Shown in pieces: positions 26,630-35,830 of a stretch of 64,000 bases of DNA. How positions within the stretch are numbered: position 1 is the stretch's first letter; each line of letters begins with the position of its first letter. The DNA comes from Streptomonospora nanhaiensis. GTDB taxonomy: Bacteria > Actinomycetota > Actinomycetes > Streptosporangiales > Streptosporangiaceae. The notes beneath the pieces are model-generated. The model was not told the origin of the DNA, did no database searches, and saw nothing but the letters and a program-made list of their open reading frames with translations. Location of the stretch: NCBI RefSeq assembly GCF_013410565.1, contig NZ_JACCFO010000001.1, positions 1,612,001 through 1,676,000 of the forward strand, given 5' to 3'. The position numbers and the translations under genes are program-made.

Positions 26630-28108
26630 TCAGCAGCCGGTGCCGGGCGGCGGGAGTTCGCGGGTGCGCAGGTAGGTGTCGGCGTGGGCGACGACGCAGG
26701 CGTTGCCGTTCCAGTACAGGCCGTGCCCGGGGCCGTCGTGGACGATGGAGACGCTGCCCGGCACGCTTGCGACCGCGCGCGAGGTGGAGCCGAAGTCGCT
26801 CCACGTGCCGGCGCCCAGCAGCGGCGGCACGCCCTCGGGCAGCGGGCCGGGCGGGTTGGTGACCGGGGTGGGCCAGCCGGCGCAGGTGAGGATGCTGCCG
26901 TACATGTGGAGGCGGCCGCCGGTGTTGGGCGCGACCTCGCTCAGCCGCGCCACGGTCGCCGCCATCTGGGCGTGGTCGGCGGGGCGGTTCCAGTCCAGGC
27001 ACTCGACCACGCCGGGCTGGGGGAACCCGGGGAAGGGGCGGTCGGGGTCGCGCACGAACCCCGACGCGTCGCCGTCCTCGGCGGCCAGGACCGCCTCGGC
27101 CAGCTCCCGCCACGTCGCGCCGGGCCGGTTGGCGGTGAGCACGGCGAACGCGGTGGCCTCCAGGTCGCGGCCGGTGTAGTGGACCCCGGCGACCGGGGCG
27201 GGGATCGGGTCGGCGTCGGCCCTCGCGGTCAGCGCCCGCCAGCGCTCCGCCACGTCGCTTCCGTGGAGCGCGCAGGACTCCTCGGCGGCGCACCAGTCGG
27301 CGAAGCGATCGAACGCCGTGTCGCCGTCGCGGGCGAAGCCCTCGTAGACGGCGTCGCCCTCGCGGGTGTGGTCGGCGGTCCCGTCGAGGTAGAGGGTCCG
27401 CACCCGGTCCGGGTACTGCCGGGCGTAGCTCTGGCCGATCACGCCGCCGTAGGAGGTCATGTGCAGGTTCAGCCGCCGCTCGCCCAGGGCGGCGCGAATG
27501 GCCTCCAGGTCGTCGGCGTGGTCGGCGGAGCTCATGTGGTCGAACAGCGCGGGGCCGGCCGCGCGGCACTCCTGCGCCACGGCCCGGTTGGCGGCGGCCA
27601 GTTCGGCGAACGCGGCCTGGTCGGCCGGCACGGCCGGGGTGGCGGCGTAGCGCCAGTCGCAGTCCAGGGGCGTGCTGAAGCCGCCCTGGCCGTTGGGGGC
27701 GCCGCGCAGGTCCCAGGTGACAATGTCCATGTGCTCGCGCAGGCCGGCGAAGGAGTCGCCGTAGGCGCCGAGGTAGGCGATGCTGAACCCGATGGGCCCG
27801 CCGGGGTTGACCACCACGCTGCCCTCGGCGCCGCCGCGGCCGGTCTCGGGCAGCCGGCCCACGGTCAGCGTGATGTGCCGCCCGCGGGGTCGGTCGTGGT
27901 CGACCGGCACGCGCAGGGTGGCGCACTCCATGCCGGTCCCGTAGTCGCCTTCGGGGCAGGCGCCCCAGTCCAGGCGCTGCCCGCTCCCGGCGGCGGGGGC
28001 CTCCGCCGCGTCGGCCTCCTGCGCCCACGCGGGGCCCGGCGGGAAGGTGAGGGCGGCGGCGAGGGCGAGGGGCAGCACGGCCGCGGTCGCGGCGGGTCTG
28101 CGGTGCAT
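26630..28108 (-). CDS. Secreted alpha/beta-hydrolase, S33 tripeptidyl aminopeptidase type
   Basis: A 492-aa secreted enzyme with signal peptide ending near GPAWAQ. It follows the SlpD/SlpE/TAP plan: RLDWGACPEGDYGTGMECAT, VPVDHDRP, VVVNPGGPIGFS (oxyanion region), TWDLRGAPNGQG, then HMTSYGGVIGQSYA with the nucleophile Ser, a C-terminal TAP-like domain, and the catalytic His in HDGPGHGLYW. The nucleophile elbow reads T-S-Y-G-G where G-x-S-Y-G is usual, but Ser and Gly are kept. Extracellular peptide or ester hydrolysis is expected. Confidence 0.85.
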   Translation of the reverse strand: MHRRPAATAAVLPLALAAALTFPPGPAWAQEADAAEAPAAGSGQRLDWGACPEGDYGTGMECATLRVPVDHDRPRGRHITLTVGRLPETGRGGAEGSVVVNPGGPIGFSIAYLGAYGDSFAGLREHMDIVTWDLRGAPNGQGGFSTPLDCDWRYAATPAVPADQAAFAELAAANRAVAQECRAAGPALFDHMSSADHADDLEAIRAALGERRLNLHMTSYGGVIGQSYARQYPDRVRTLYLDGTADHTREGDAVYEGFARDGDTAFDRFADWCAAEESCALHGSDVAERWRALTARADADPIPAPVAGVHYTGRDLEATAFAVLTANRPGATWRELAEAVLAAEDGDASGFVRDPDRPFPGFPQPGVVECLDWNRPADHAQMAATVARLSEVAPNTGGRLHMYGSILTCAGWPTPVTNPPGPLPEGVPPLLGAGTWSDFGSTSRAVASVPGSVSIVHDGPGHGLYWNGNACVVAHADTYLRTRELPPPGTGC

Positions 28109-28324
28109 GGCGGCTCCCTGGGAGGCGAGGCGGTCTGGGGTGCGGTCTGCGGCGCACACACTCTCCCGCGCGCGGACCTTCCCCCGCATCGGGCCGCGAG
28201 CCGGTTTTGCGCCTCCGACCGGGGGCCGAGGCGCGCGCGGCCCCGGCGGGCGCCTCCGCCCCCGGTATGACGGCCCGGAGTGGGAGGGGCGCCGGGTGTC
28301 GGCGGCGGCCGCCGGCGTCGGCGC

Positions 28325-28586
28325 ATGGCGAGATCCGCTGGGCCTGCGACACCTGGCTCGCCCGCTCCGACGGCGGGCTCAGCGGCGGTCCCGTGCTCAC
28401 CGCCTACGCGGCCGGCACCGAGGTGGGCTCCGTCAGCCTGGGGCCCTTCATCAGCGCCGAGGGCGCCGGCCCCGCCTGGACCGGTCGGCCGTTGCCGTCC
28501 CCGAACCGGCGGGCACGCGGCTGCCCCCCGGGCTGCCCGCGCCCGGCCGGGGGCGGTACCACGGCTTCTCCGCCGAGGTTTGGTAG
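28325..28586 (+). pseudogene. Possible frameshifted gene remnant
   Basis: Two protein-like stretches lie in successive plus-strand frames. The first reads GEIRWACDTWLARSDGGLSG and VLTAYAAGTEVGSVSLGPFI up to about 28480; the second continues DRSAVAVPEPAGTRLPPGLP and GRGRYHGFSAEVW before a TAG at 28584. Together they would make one protein of about 85 aa. No start codon with a ribosome site and no family is recognised. The rest of 28109-28665 is empty. This is a weak call. Confidence 0.3.
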
Positions 28587-28665
28587 CCGCACGGGAGCGC
28601 GTCCGCCCGGTCCCCCGCGGCCGCGGGGCCGGAGGGGGCCGGGCGCAGGGGCCGCGCCGACCGCG

Positions 28666-30137
28666 TCAGGCCACGACCAGGCTGAGCAGCAGCGCCGAGG
28701 CGAACCCGGTGAGGCCGACGATCGTCTTCATCACCGTCCAGGACTTCAGGGTGTCGGAGACCGACATGCCGAAGTACCGGTTGGCCATCCCGAGTCGTTC
28801 ACGTGCGAGAACGCGGTCCCGCCCGAGGCGATCGCGATGCAGGTGAGGGCCAGTACGGGGTCGCTGACGTCCATCTGGGCGGCGAGCGGCTGGGTGAGCG
28901 TGGCGCCGGTGATCATGGCGACGGTGCCCGACCCCTGCGAGATCCGGATGACCGCCGAGGAGATGAACCCGAACGCCACGATCGGGATGCCCCAGCCGGT
29001 CATCGCGTCGGCCAGGATCTCGCCCACGCCCGAGTCCACCAGCAGCCCGCCGAACACGCCTCCCGCGCCGGTGATCAGGATGATCACGCCGGCCGGGGCG
29101 AGCGCGGCCGTCGCGGTCTCCTGCAGCTCGGCGAGGGTGGCGCCGCGCCGCACGCCGAAGAACCACAGCGTGTACAGGCAGGTGAGCAGCAGGGCGATCA
29201 CCGGGTGGCCGACGAACGCCAGCGCGGTGTGGGCGGCGCCGCCCTCGGGCAGCAGCGCGCCGCCCGTGGTGCCGGCCAGGATCAGCACCAGCGGCAGCAG
29301 CAGCGCCCCGATGACCGAGCCAAATCCGGGCAGCGACGCGGCCGGGGAGGTGCCGCCGTCGGCCCGCGCCTGCGGGCCGCCCGCTCCCTCGCCGGATCCG
29401 CCGGCGCCGGTGCCCTCAGCCGCCTCAGCGCCTTCAGCGCCTTCGGCGCCCGCCGCTCCCGTGCCGGCCGGGCGCCCGCCCACCTCCGCGCCCGCGGGCT
29501 CGATCGGCGCCGGCACGTAGATGCGCTCGGAGATGAAGCGGCCGAAGACCGGACCGGCGACGACCACGGCCGCGCCGCCGCAGACGACCCCGAACAGGAT
29601 GACCAGCCCCATGTCGGCGCCCATGATCCCGGCGGTGGCGATCGGGCCGGGGGTGGGCGGGATGAAGGTGTGGGTGACGCTCAGCCCCGCGCACAGCGGG
29701 ATCCCGTAGAAGAGCAGGGACCGCTTGGTGCGCCGGGCGATCTGGTAGAGCATCGGCACCAGGACCACGATTGCGACGTCGATGAACACCGCGATCGAGA
29801 CGAGGAACCCGGCGCAGCCCAGCCCCCAGGCGACGTGCCGGTCGGGGAAGCGGTCGATCAGGGTGGCGGCCAGCCGCTCGGCCGCGCCCGCCCTGCGCAG
29901 CACCTCGCCGAACACCGACCCCAGCCCGATGACCAGCGCGACCTCGCCCAGTCCGCCGCCCATCTTCTCGACGACGAGGTCCACCAGCTCCACCGGCGGG
30001 GTGCCGGTGGCCAGGCCGAACGTGATGCTGACCAGCAGCAGCGCGATGAACGCCTGGAACTTGAGCCGGATGACCAGGAACAGCAGCAGGACCACGGCGA
30101 GCACGGCCGCGGTCACCAGCCACGCGGTGGACTCCAT
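28666..30137 (-). pseudogene. GntP-family gluconate permease with 7-bp deletion
   Basis: A 12-helix sugar-acid symporter: VIRLKFQAFIALLLVSITFG, LRRAGAAERLAATLIDRFPD, LCAGLSVTHTFIPPTPGP (GntP signature), ILITGAGGVFGGLLVDSGVG, IRISQGSGTVAMITGA. After TAFSHVNDSG the frame fails; the next frame resumes MANRYFGMSVSDTLKSWTVM and ends normally. The family has F-W between these blocks, and adding 7 bases near 28795 gives exactly 493 codons. The protein would otherwise lose its last helix. It is 1 bp behind the dehydratase gene and is its natural transporter partner. A true mutation or an assembly error are both possible. Confidence 0.8.
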
Positions 30138-30138
30138 G

Positions 30139-31908
30139 TCACTCCCGTCCGGGCCCGGTCGCCGGGCCGGTGGGGACCGCGCCGCGGTCGGTGGCGGACC
30201 GGAGGAAGCGGAAGTCGCAGCCCTCCTCGGCCTGCGTCACCTGCTCGACGTAGAGCCTGCGGTAGCCGCGCTCGGGAGCGGGGGGCGCGGCGGGGGCCTC
30301 CTCGGCGCGCCGGCGCAGCTCCTCCTCGGAGACCTCCACCTCGATGACGCGGTCGCGCACGCTGAGGCGGACGGTGTCGCCGGTGCGCACGTAGCGCAGC
30401 GGGCCGCCGACCGCCGCCTCGGGCGAGACGTGCAGGACGATGGTGCCGGCGGCGGTGCCCGACATCCGGCCGTCGGAGACGCGCACCATGTCGCGGACCC
30501 CCTTGAGGGCGAGCCTGCGCGGGATGGGGATGTACCCGGCCTCGGGCATGCCCGGGGCGCCGACGGGGCCGATGTTGCGCAGCACGAGCACGTCGTCGGG
30601 CTCGACGTCGAGGTCGGGGTCGTCGATGCGCGCGGCCATGTCCGCGGAGTCCTCGAAGACGACGGCGCGGCCGCGGTGCTCCATCAGGTCCTGGTCGGCG
30701 GCGGCCTGCTTGATGATGGCGCCGTTGGGGGCGAGGTTGCCGCGCAGCACGGCGATACCGCCGGCGGGGTAGACGGGTTCGCTCCGGGGCCGGATGACCT
30801 CCTGGGCGAAGGGCTCGGGCGAGCGGTCCAGCTCCTCGCCCAGGGTGCGGCCGGTGACGGTGAGGGCGTCCAGGTGCAGCAGGTCGCGGATCTCCCGCAG
30901 CAGCCGCGGCACGCCGCCGGCCTTGTGCAGGTCCTCCATGTAGTGGCTGCCGGCCGGCTTGAGGTCGACCAGGACGGGGGTCTCGCGGCTCATCGCGTCG
31001 AACCGGTCCAGGTCGAGCGTGTAGCCCAGGCGCCCGGCGATGGCGGCCAGGTGCACGATGGCGTTGGTGGAGCCGCCCACGGCCAGGAGCACGCGCAGCG
31101 CGTTCTCGATGGCCTCGGGGGTGAGGACGCGGTCGACGGTGAGCCCTTCGGCCGCGAGTTCGGCGGCGCGCCGCCCGGTCAGCTCGGCGACGCGCATCCG
31201 GTCGGCGGTGACCGCGGGCGGTGTGGCGCTGCCGGGCAGGGCGATGCCCATGGCCTCGGCCACGCAGGCCATGGTGCTGGCGGTGCCGGCGACCGAGCAG
31301 GTGCCGACGCTGCCGACCAGGCTGCCGTTGACCTCGGCCATCTGGGCCTCGTCGAGTTCGCCGCCGCGGTGGCGGCCCCAGAACGCCCGGCAGTCGGTGC
31401 ACGCGCCCACGCGGGCGCCCCGGTAGGCGCCGGTGAGCATGGACCCGGTGACCAGCTGGATGGCCGGCTTGTTGGCGGATGCGGCGCCCATGAGCTGGGC
31501 GGGGACGGTCTTGTCGCAGCCGCCGATGAGCACCACGGCGTCCACCGGCAGCGCGTTGATCATCTCCTCGGTGTCCATGGACATGAGGTTGCGCAGCAGC
31601 ATGCTGGTGGGCTGGGAGAAGCTCTCGTGCAGCGAGATGGTGGGGAACTCGACCGGCAGCGCGCCCGAGAGCAGCACGCCGCGCCGCACGGCCTCGATGA
31701 GCTGCGGCGCGTTGCCGTGGCAGGGGTTGAACCCGCTGCCGGTGTTGACGATGCCCACGACGGTCCGGTCCAGGGCGTCGTCGGTGTAGCCCGCGCCCTT
31801 GATGAACGCCTTGCGCAGGAAGAGCGCGAACCCGGCGTCCCCGTAGTCGGTGAGGTTGCCGCGCATGCCGCGCGGCGCCGCCGGGTGCCCGGCCCGATCA
31901 TCGGTCAT
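30139..31908 (-). CDS. IlvD/Edd-family sugar-acid dehydratase
   Basis: A 589-aa Fe-S dehydratase. Cluster-ligand motifs are present: GFNPCHGNAPQLI, LIGGCDKTVPAQLMGAASAN and SVGTCSVAGTASTMAC, with VSDGRMSGTAAGTIVLHVSP near the end. The NPCHGN and GACTDCR motifs fit aldonate dehydratases (gluconate/arabinonate/xylonate type) better than branched-chain DHAD. With a GntP permease and a GntR regulator it forms a sugar-acid uptake and Entner-Doudoroff-like entry. Which sugar acid is used cannot be told. Confidence 0.88.
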   Translation of the reverse strand: MTDDRAGHPAAPRGMRGNLTDYGDAGFALFLRKAFIKGAGYTDDALDRTVVGIVNTGSGFNPCHGNAPQLIEAVRRGVLLSGALPVEFPTISLHESFSQPTSMLLRNLMSMDTEEMINALPVDAVVLIGGCDKTVPAQLMGAASANKPAIQLVTGSMLTGAYRGARVGACTDCRAFWGRHRGGELDEAQMAEVNGSLVGSVGTCSVAGTASTMACVAEAMGIALPGSATPPAVTADRMRVAELTGRRAAELAAEGLTVDRVLTPEAIENALRVLLAVGGSTNAIVHLAAIAGRLGYTLDLDRFDAMSRETPVLVDLKPAGSHYMEDLHKAGGVPRLLREIRDLLHLDALTVTGRTLGEELDRSPEPFAQEVIRPRSEPVYPAGGIAVLRGNLAPNGAIIKQAAADQDLMEHRGRAVVFEDSADMAARIDDPDLDVEPDDVLVLRNIGPVGAPGMPEAGYIPIPRRLALKGVRDMVRVSDGRMSGTAAGTIVLHVSPEAAVGGPLRYVRTGDTVRLSVRDRVIEVEVSEEELRRRAEEAPAAPPAPERGYRRLYVEQVTQAEEGCDFRFLRSATDRGAVPTGPATGPGRE

Positions 31909-31930
31909 TATCGACTCCATTATTGATAAT
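31907..31930. promoter_or_regulatory. Operator region of sugar-acid cluster
   Basis: ATTAT-TG-ATAAT at 31919-31930 is a 12-bp inverted repeat; ATTATC at 31907-31912 and GATAAT at 31925-31930 form a second, wider pair. The site overlaps the dehydratase start and lies about 95 bp before the GntR start, in the only AT-rich patch nearby. It is the likely binding site of the GntR protein. Confidence 0.55.
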
Positions 31931-32024
31931 CTTGGCAATGAAGCTCGGCCATGGAACCACGGCCGTGTGGTCCGCGCAACTACGATGGGAGCCGCGCATC
32001 ACGCGCGGCCCCGCCACGGAAGGG

Positions 32025-32687
32025 ATGGACGTGCCCGGCACACGCGCCACGAGTTCGGTCGACCTCGCCGAGCAGTTGGAGGAGGAGATCGTGCTCGGCC
32101 TGCGCTATCCGCGCGAGCGGCTGGTCGAGGACGACCTGATGGCGCGCTTCGACGCCAAGCGGCACGCGGTGCGCAGCGCGCTGCGCGAACTGGAGACCCG
32201 CGGGCTGGCCGAGCGCCGCCCCAACGCGGGCGCGTTCGTGCGCTCCTACACCGCCAAGGAGGTCCGCGACCTCTACGCGGTGCGCGAGATCCTGGAGGTC
32301 AGCGCCGCGCGGATGATCGACCTGCCGGCGGCCGAGGGCTGCGTCGAGGAGCTGACCGAACTCCAGCACCGGCACGACTCCGCGATCGAGGCCGGCGACC
32401 TGCGCGCCGTCGTGCGGGCGAACATGGCCTTCCACGACGCCCTCTTCGCGCTGACGGACAACACCGTCCTCACCCAGACGATCCGCCGCCACGCCCGCAT
32501 GGCGCACGCGATGCGCTCGGTGACCGTGACCTCGCCGGACTTTTTGGACCGCAGCCGGCGGGAGCACTGGACCATGATCGAGGCCCTGCGCGGCGGCGAC
32601 CCCGACCTGCTGGCCGACACCTGCCGCGCCCACCTGCTCCCCTCGCGCGACGCCTACCTGAGCCGGGTCGCGGGCGCGCTGGACTGA
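32025..32687 (+). CDS. GntR-family regulator, FCD (FadR) subclass
   Basis: A 220-aa regulator with a GntR winged helix (LAEQLEEEIVLGLRYPRERL, EDDLMARFDAKRHAVRSALR, RGLAERRPNAGAFVRSY) and an FCD domain carrying the metal-binding pattern D-x3-H (NMAFHDALFA) and later H residues (RRHARMAHAM, REHWTMIEALRGGD). It is divergent from the dehydratase-permease pair and should release it when the sugar acid or its product is present. Start taken at the ATG behind GAAGGG. Confidence 0.88.
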   Translation: MDVPGTRATSSVDLAEQLEEEIVLGLRYPRERLVEDDLMARFDAKRHAVRSALRELETRGLAERRPNAGAFVRSYTAKEVRDLYAVREILEVSAARMIDLPAAEGCVEELTELQHRHDSAIEAGDLRAVVRANMAFHDALFALTDNTVLTQTIRRHARMAHAMRSVTVTSPDFLDRSRREHWTMIEALRGGDPDLLADTCRAHLLPSRDAYLSRVAGALD

Positions 32688-32697
32688 GCGGGCGGGG

Positions 32698-33570
32698 CTA
32701 CCGCGCCGCCCCGCCCCACAGCTCGGCCGCGACCCGGATGAAGGCGCGGATCGCCGAGTTGGCGTCGCCCCTGTTCCAGGCCACGACCAGGCGGCTGGGC
32801 GGCATGTCCGCCAGCGGCACCGCCGCCAGTCCCTCGGGCGGGGTGCGGGTGAGCGGCGCCATGCCGACCGTGCCGTTCCACAGCACCGCCTGGAGGCACT
32901 CCTGTGCGGTGCGGACCACGGGCCCCGCTCCCCCAGCGCCGCCCGGCCCGGCCGGTGTCCAGTAGGCGCTCCACACCGGGTCCGCGCCCTCGGGCAGCCG
33001 GAACCACGGGCGGTCGGCGAGGTCGGCCACGCGCAGGCGGGGGCGGGCGGCGAGGGGGTCGTCGGCCCGCAGGATCGCGCCGACCGGGTCGGCCCGCAGG
33101 ACGCGGACGCTGATCCCGGCGGTGTCGAAGGGCGCCCGGGTCAGTGCCACGTCCACCAGCCCGGCGCGCAGCCCCCCGGTGGGGTCGGCGAAGTCGGCCT
33201 CGCGCACCCGCACCCGGACCCGGGGATGGCGCTCGCGGTAGGCGGCCGCCAGGAGCGGCCCGGCCTGCTCGGCGCTGTCGGCGAGGGTGCCCACGGTGAT
33301 GGCGGCGGCGCCCGCCTCGGCGGCGACGTCGGCGCGCGCCCGCTCGGCCTGGTCCAGCAGGGCGCGCGCCCGCTCGTAGAGCACGGCCCCGGCCGGGGTG
33401 AGCGCGACACCGGTCGCCGAGCGGCGCAGCAGCTGCGCGGACACCTCGGCCTCCAGCTGCTTGATGGCGCGGCTGAGCGGCGGCTGGGTCATGTGCAGGC
33501 GCTCGGCGGCGCGGCCGAAATGGCGCTCCTCGGCGACCGCCACGAAATAGCGCAGCAGGCGCAGTTCCAT
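32698..33570 (-). CDS. LysR-family transcriptional regulator
   Basis: A 290-aa protein with the LysR HTH (RLLRYFVAVAEERHFGRAAE, LHMTQPPLSRAIKQLEAE) and a substrate-binding domain of periplasmic-protein type (ITVGTLADSAEQAGPLLAA, LVDVALTRAPFDTAG). It is divergent from the MBL-fold hydrolase 150 bp away, the classical LysR arrangement, and probably controls it. Confidence 0.9.
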   Translation of the reverse strand: MELRLLRYFVAVAEERHFGRAAERLHMTQPPLSRAIKQLEAEVSAQLLRRSATGVALTPAGAVLYERARALLDQAERARADVAAEAGAAAITVGTLADSAEQAGPLLAAAYRERHPRVRVRVREADFADPTGGLRAGLVDVALTRAPFDTAGISVRVLRADPVGAILRADDPLAARPRLRVADLADRPWFRLPEGADPVWSAYWTPAGPGGAGGAGPVVRTAQECLQAVLWNGTVGMAPLTRTPPEGLAAVPLADMPPSRLVVAWNRGDANSAIRAFIRVAAELWGGAAR

Positions 33571-33719
33571 GAGCAGACACGATATCCGCGCGGTATCGGG
33601 CCGACCGGACCGGTGTTGGACGCCCGCACCCGTCCGGCGCTGGACTTGGGGTGCAAGGACGTCGGCGGGCGTCGCTGGTTTCGGCCGCCCGCAACCCGCA
33701 TGTGTGAGGAGCCCCGACC

Positions 33720-34649
33720 ATGGCGCAGCGCCAGACCACCGACCCCCGGGTGCGGACCGAGGGGGCGCGCGAGATCGCCCCCGACCTGGTGGTCATCCCC
33801 GACCAGGGGGTGCGGTTGGTCCCCAACATCGGCGTCATCGGCGGCACCCGCGCCGTGCTGGTGGTGGACACCGGCCTCGGCCCGGACAGCGCGGAGGAGG
33901 TCCTGGCCTACGCCGCCGCCCGCGCCGGAGACCGCCGCCTGTACCTGACGACCACCCACTTCCACCCCGAGCACGCCTTCGGCGCCCGGGCCTTCGCGGG
34001 CCGGGCCGTCTACCTGGCCAACCGGGCGCAGGCCGCCGACCTGGCGGCCAAGGGGCCGGGGTACCTGGACATGTTCCGCGGGCTGGGCGACCACGTGGCC
34101 CGGCGCCTGAGCGGCGTGGACCTGCCCGCGCCGGACGTCGTCTACGAGGAGTCGGCCGAACTGGACCTGGGCGGGCGCGTGGTGCGCCTGCGGGCCGTGG
34201 GACGGGCACACAGCCGGGGCGACCAGGTGGTCGAGGTGCCCGACGCCGGGGTGGTGTTCACCGGGGACCTGGTGGAGGCCGGGCAGTTCCCGATCCTCCC
34301 GTGGTTCCCGCCCCACGACACCGACGTGTCGGGCACCGGCTGGATCGCGGCACTGCGGCGGCTGGCGGCCGAGGAGCCGCGCACGGTCGTCCCCGGCCAC
34401 GGCGCGGTCGGCGGGCCGGACCTGCTGGCCGACGCCGAGGGCTGCCTCCGCCTGCTGCGCGACGAGACGTGGGCACGCCGGGACGCGGGCATGCCCGAGG
34501 AGCGGACGGCGGCCGAGGTGGCGGCGGTGCTGACGGCCCGCTACCCCGACTGGTCCGAGCCGGAGTGGATCGAGAAGGGCGTCGGCTGCCTGTACACGGA
34601 GCACACGGAGCACACGGCGACGGCGGAGGACAAGGAGAAGGAGGGCTGA
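33720..34649 (+). CDS. Metallo-beta-lactamase-fold hydrolase
   Basis: A 309-aa MBL-fold protein: VLVVDTGLGPDSAEEVL, then TTTHFHPEHAFGARAF, which is HxHxEH instead of HxHxDH, VVFTGDLVEAG with the bridging Asp, and VVPGHGAVGG with the last His. The Asp-to-Glu change in the metal site is unusual but the set is otherwise complete. The extended C-terminal (RYPDWSEPEWIEKGVGCLY) resembles the SoxH/quinoprotein-related MBL group. Substrate unknown. Confidence 0.85.
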   Translation: MAQRQTTDPRVRTEGAREIAPDLVVIPDQGVRLVPNIGVIGGTRAVLVVDTGLGPDSAEEVLAYAAARAGDRRLYLTTTHFHPEHAFGARAFAGRAVYLANRAQAADLAAKGPGYLDMFRGLGDHVARRLSGVDLPAPDVVYEESAELDLGGRVVRLRAVGRAHSRGDQVVEVPDAGVVFTGDLVEAGQFPILPWFPPHDTDVSGTGWIAALRRLAAEEPRTVVPGHGAVGGPDLLADAEGCLRLLRDETWARRDAGMPEERTAAEVAAVLTARYPDWSEPEWIEKGVGCLYTEHTEHTATAEDKEKEG

Positions 34650-34809
34650 GGCGGGACGGGGCTGAGGGGAAAGGGGGGCGCGGCCCGATCCGGCCGCGCC
34701 GGGCGGTGCCGCCGGGCTTGCCCGTCGATCCGCCCGCCCCCTTGAATGGTCGGCGTACCCCTCCCCGCGCCCCGCCGGGGCGCCCCCGCAGGAAGCAGGA
34801 CCCATCACC

Positions 34810-35613
34810 GTGCCCACCGAGACCCCCCGGCCCGCGGTCGACACCTCCGTGCCGCACAACGCCCGCATCTGGAACTACTGGCTGGGCGGCAAGGACAACT
34901 ACGCCGTCGACCGCGAGATGGGCGAGCGGATCCGCTCGTTCTTCCCCGAGATCGTCGACAACGCCCTGGCCGACCGCGCGTTCCTCGTCCGCACCGTCAC
35001 CCATCTGGTCCGGGACCGGGGCGTGCGGCAGTTCCTCGACATCGGCACCGGGCTGCCGACCCACAACAACACCCACGAGGTCGCCCAGTCCCTGGCGCCG
35101 GAGGCGCGCGTGGTCTACGTGGACAACGACCCCCTCGTGCTCGCCCACGCCCGCGCCCTGCTCACGGGCACCCCGCAGGGCGCCACCGCCTACGTCGACG
35201 CCGACCTGCGCGACCCCGAGGCGATCCTGGCCGCCGCAGGCGCCACCCTGGACCTCACCCGGCCGGTGGCGCTGATGCTGCTGGGCGTGGTCAACTTCGT
35301 GGCCGACGACGCCGAGGTCCGCGCGGTCCTGGACCGGCTGCTGGGCGCGCTGGCGCCCGGCAGCTACCTGGTGGTCTCCCACCCCACCGACGACCTCGAC
35401 CACGAGCGGGCCCACCAGGTCGCCCGCGCGTGGAACGAGCAGGGCACGCCCAAGCTGACGATCCGCTCGGCGGAGGCGATCTCGGCCCTCTTCGACGGCC
35501 TGGAGCTCCTGGAGCCCGGCGTGGTGTCGTGCTCCCTGTGGCGGCCCGGCCCTTCCGACGTCGGCGGCCTCCGCCCGGTCGCCGAGTACGGCGGCGTCGC
35601 CCGCAAGCCCTAG
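34810..35613 (+). CDS. SAM-dependent methyltransferase, DUF574/Methyltransf_19, second copy
   Basis: A 267-aa paralogue of the gene at 6.9 kb: NARIWNYWLGGKDNYAVDRE, the SAM loop FLDIGTGLPTHNNTHEVAQS, VVYVDNDPLVLAHARALLTG, YVDADLRDPEAIL, and a C-terminal GVVSCSLWRPG. It starts at a GTG after GCAGGAAGCAGGA. Substrate unknown. Its presence twice in 28 kb reflects the expansion of this family in actinomycetes. Confidence 0.88.
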   Translation: MPTETPRPAVDTSVPHNARIWNYWLGGKDNYAVDREMGERIRSFFPEIVDNALADRAFLVRTVTHLVRDRGVRQFLDIGTGLPTHNNTHEVAQSLAPEARVVYVDNDPLVLAHARALLTGTPQGATAYVDADLRDPEAILAAAGATLDLTRPVALMLLGVVNFVADDAEVRAVLDRLLGALAPGSYLVVSHPTDDLDHERAHQVARAWNEQGTPKLTIRSAEAISALFDGLELLEPGVVSCSLWRPGPSDVGGLRPVAEYGGVARKP

Positions 35614-35659
35614 GAGCGCCGCGGCGCCGGCGCCTCGGTCCGCCTCGGCGCGCGATGCG

Positions 35660-35686
35660 GTGAATCGGCGGGCCGTGCCTGGGTAG
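35660..35686 (+). promoter_or_regulatory. SigB-like promoter before the YihY gene
   Basis: GTGAAT, 15 bases, GGGTAG, 145 bp before the YihY/BrkB start. Hexamers and spacing are identical to the element before the DUF3618 cassette on the other strand. Sigma-B/F type promoters of Streptomyces have GnnT-N14-16-GGGTA(C/T). Confidence 0.45.
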
Positions 35687-35830
35687 CCGGAGGGCAGCAG
35701 AGGACCGAGAACCCGGTCCCCGCGCCCGCCGGCCGCCGCCTCCACGACGGCGCAGGCCCGGGCGCGGGGGCCGCGCCGCCGTCCCGCGCCCGCCGCGCGG
35801 GCGGCGGCCCGCACTTCGGAGGTGAGGCGG

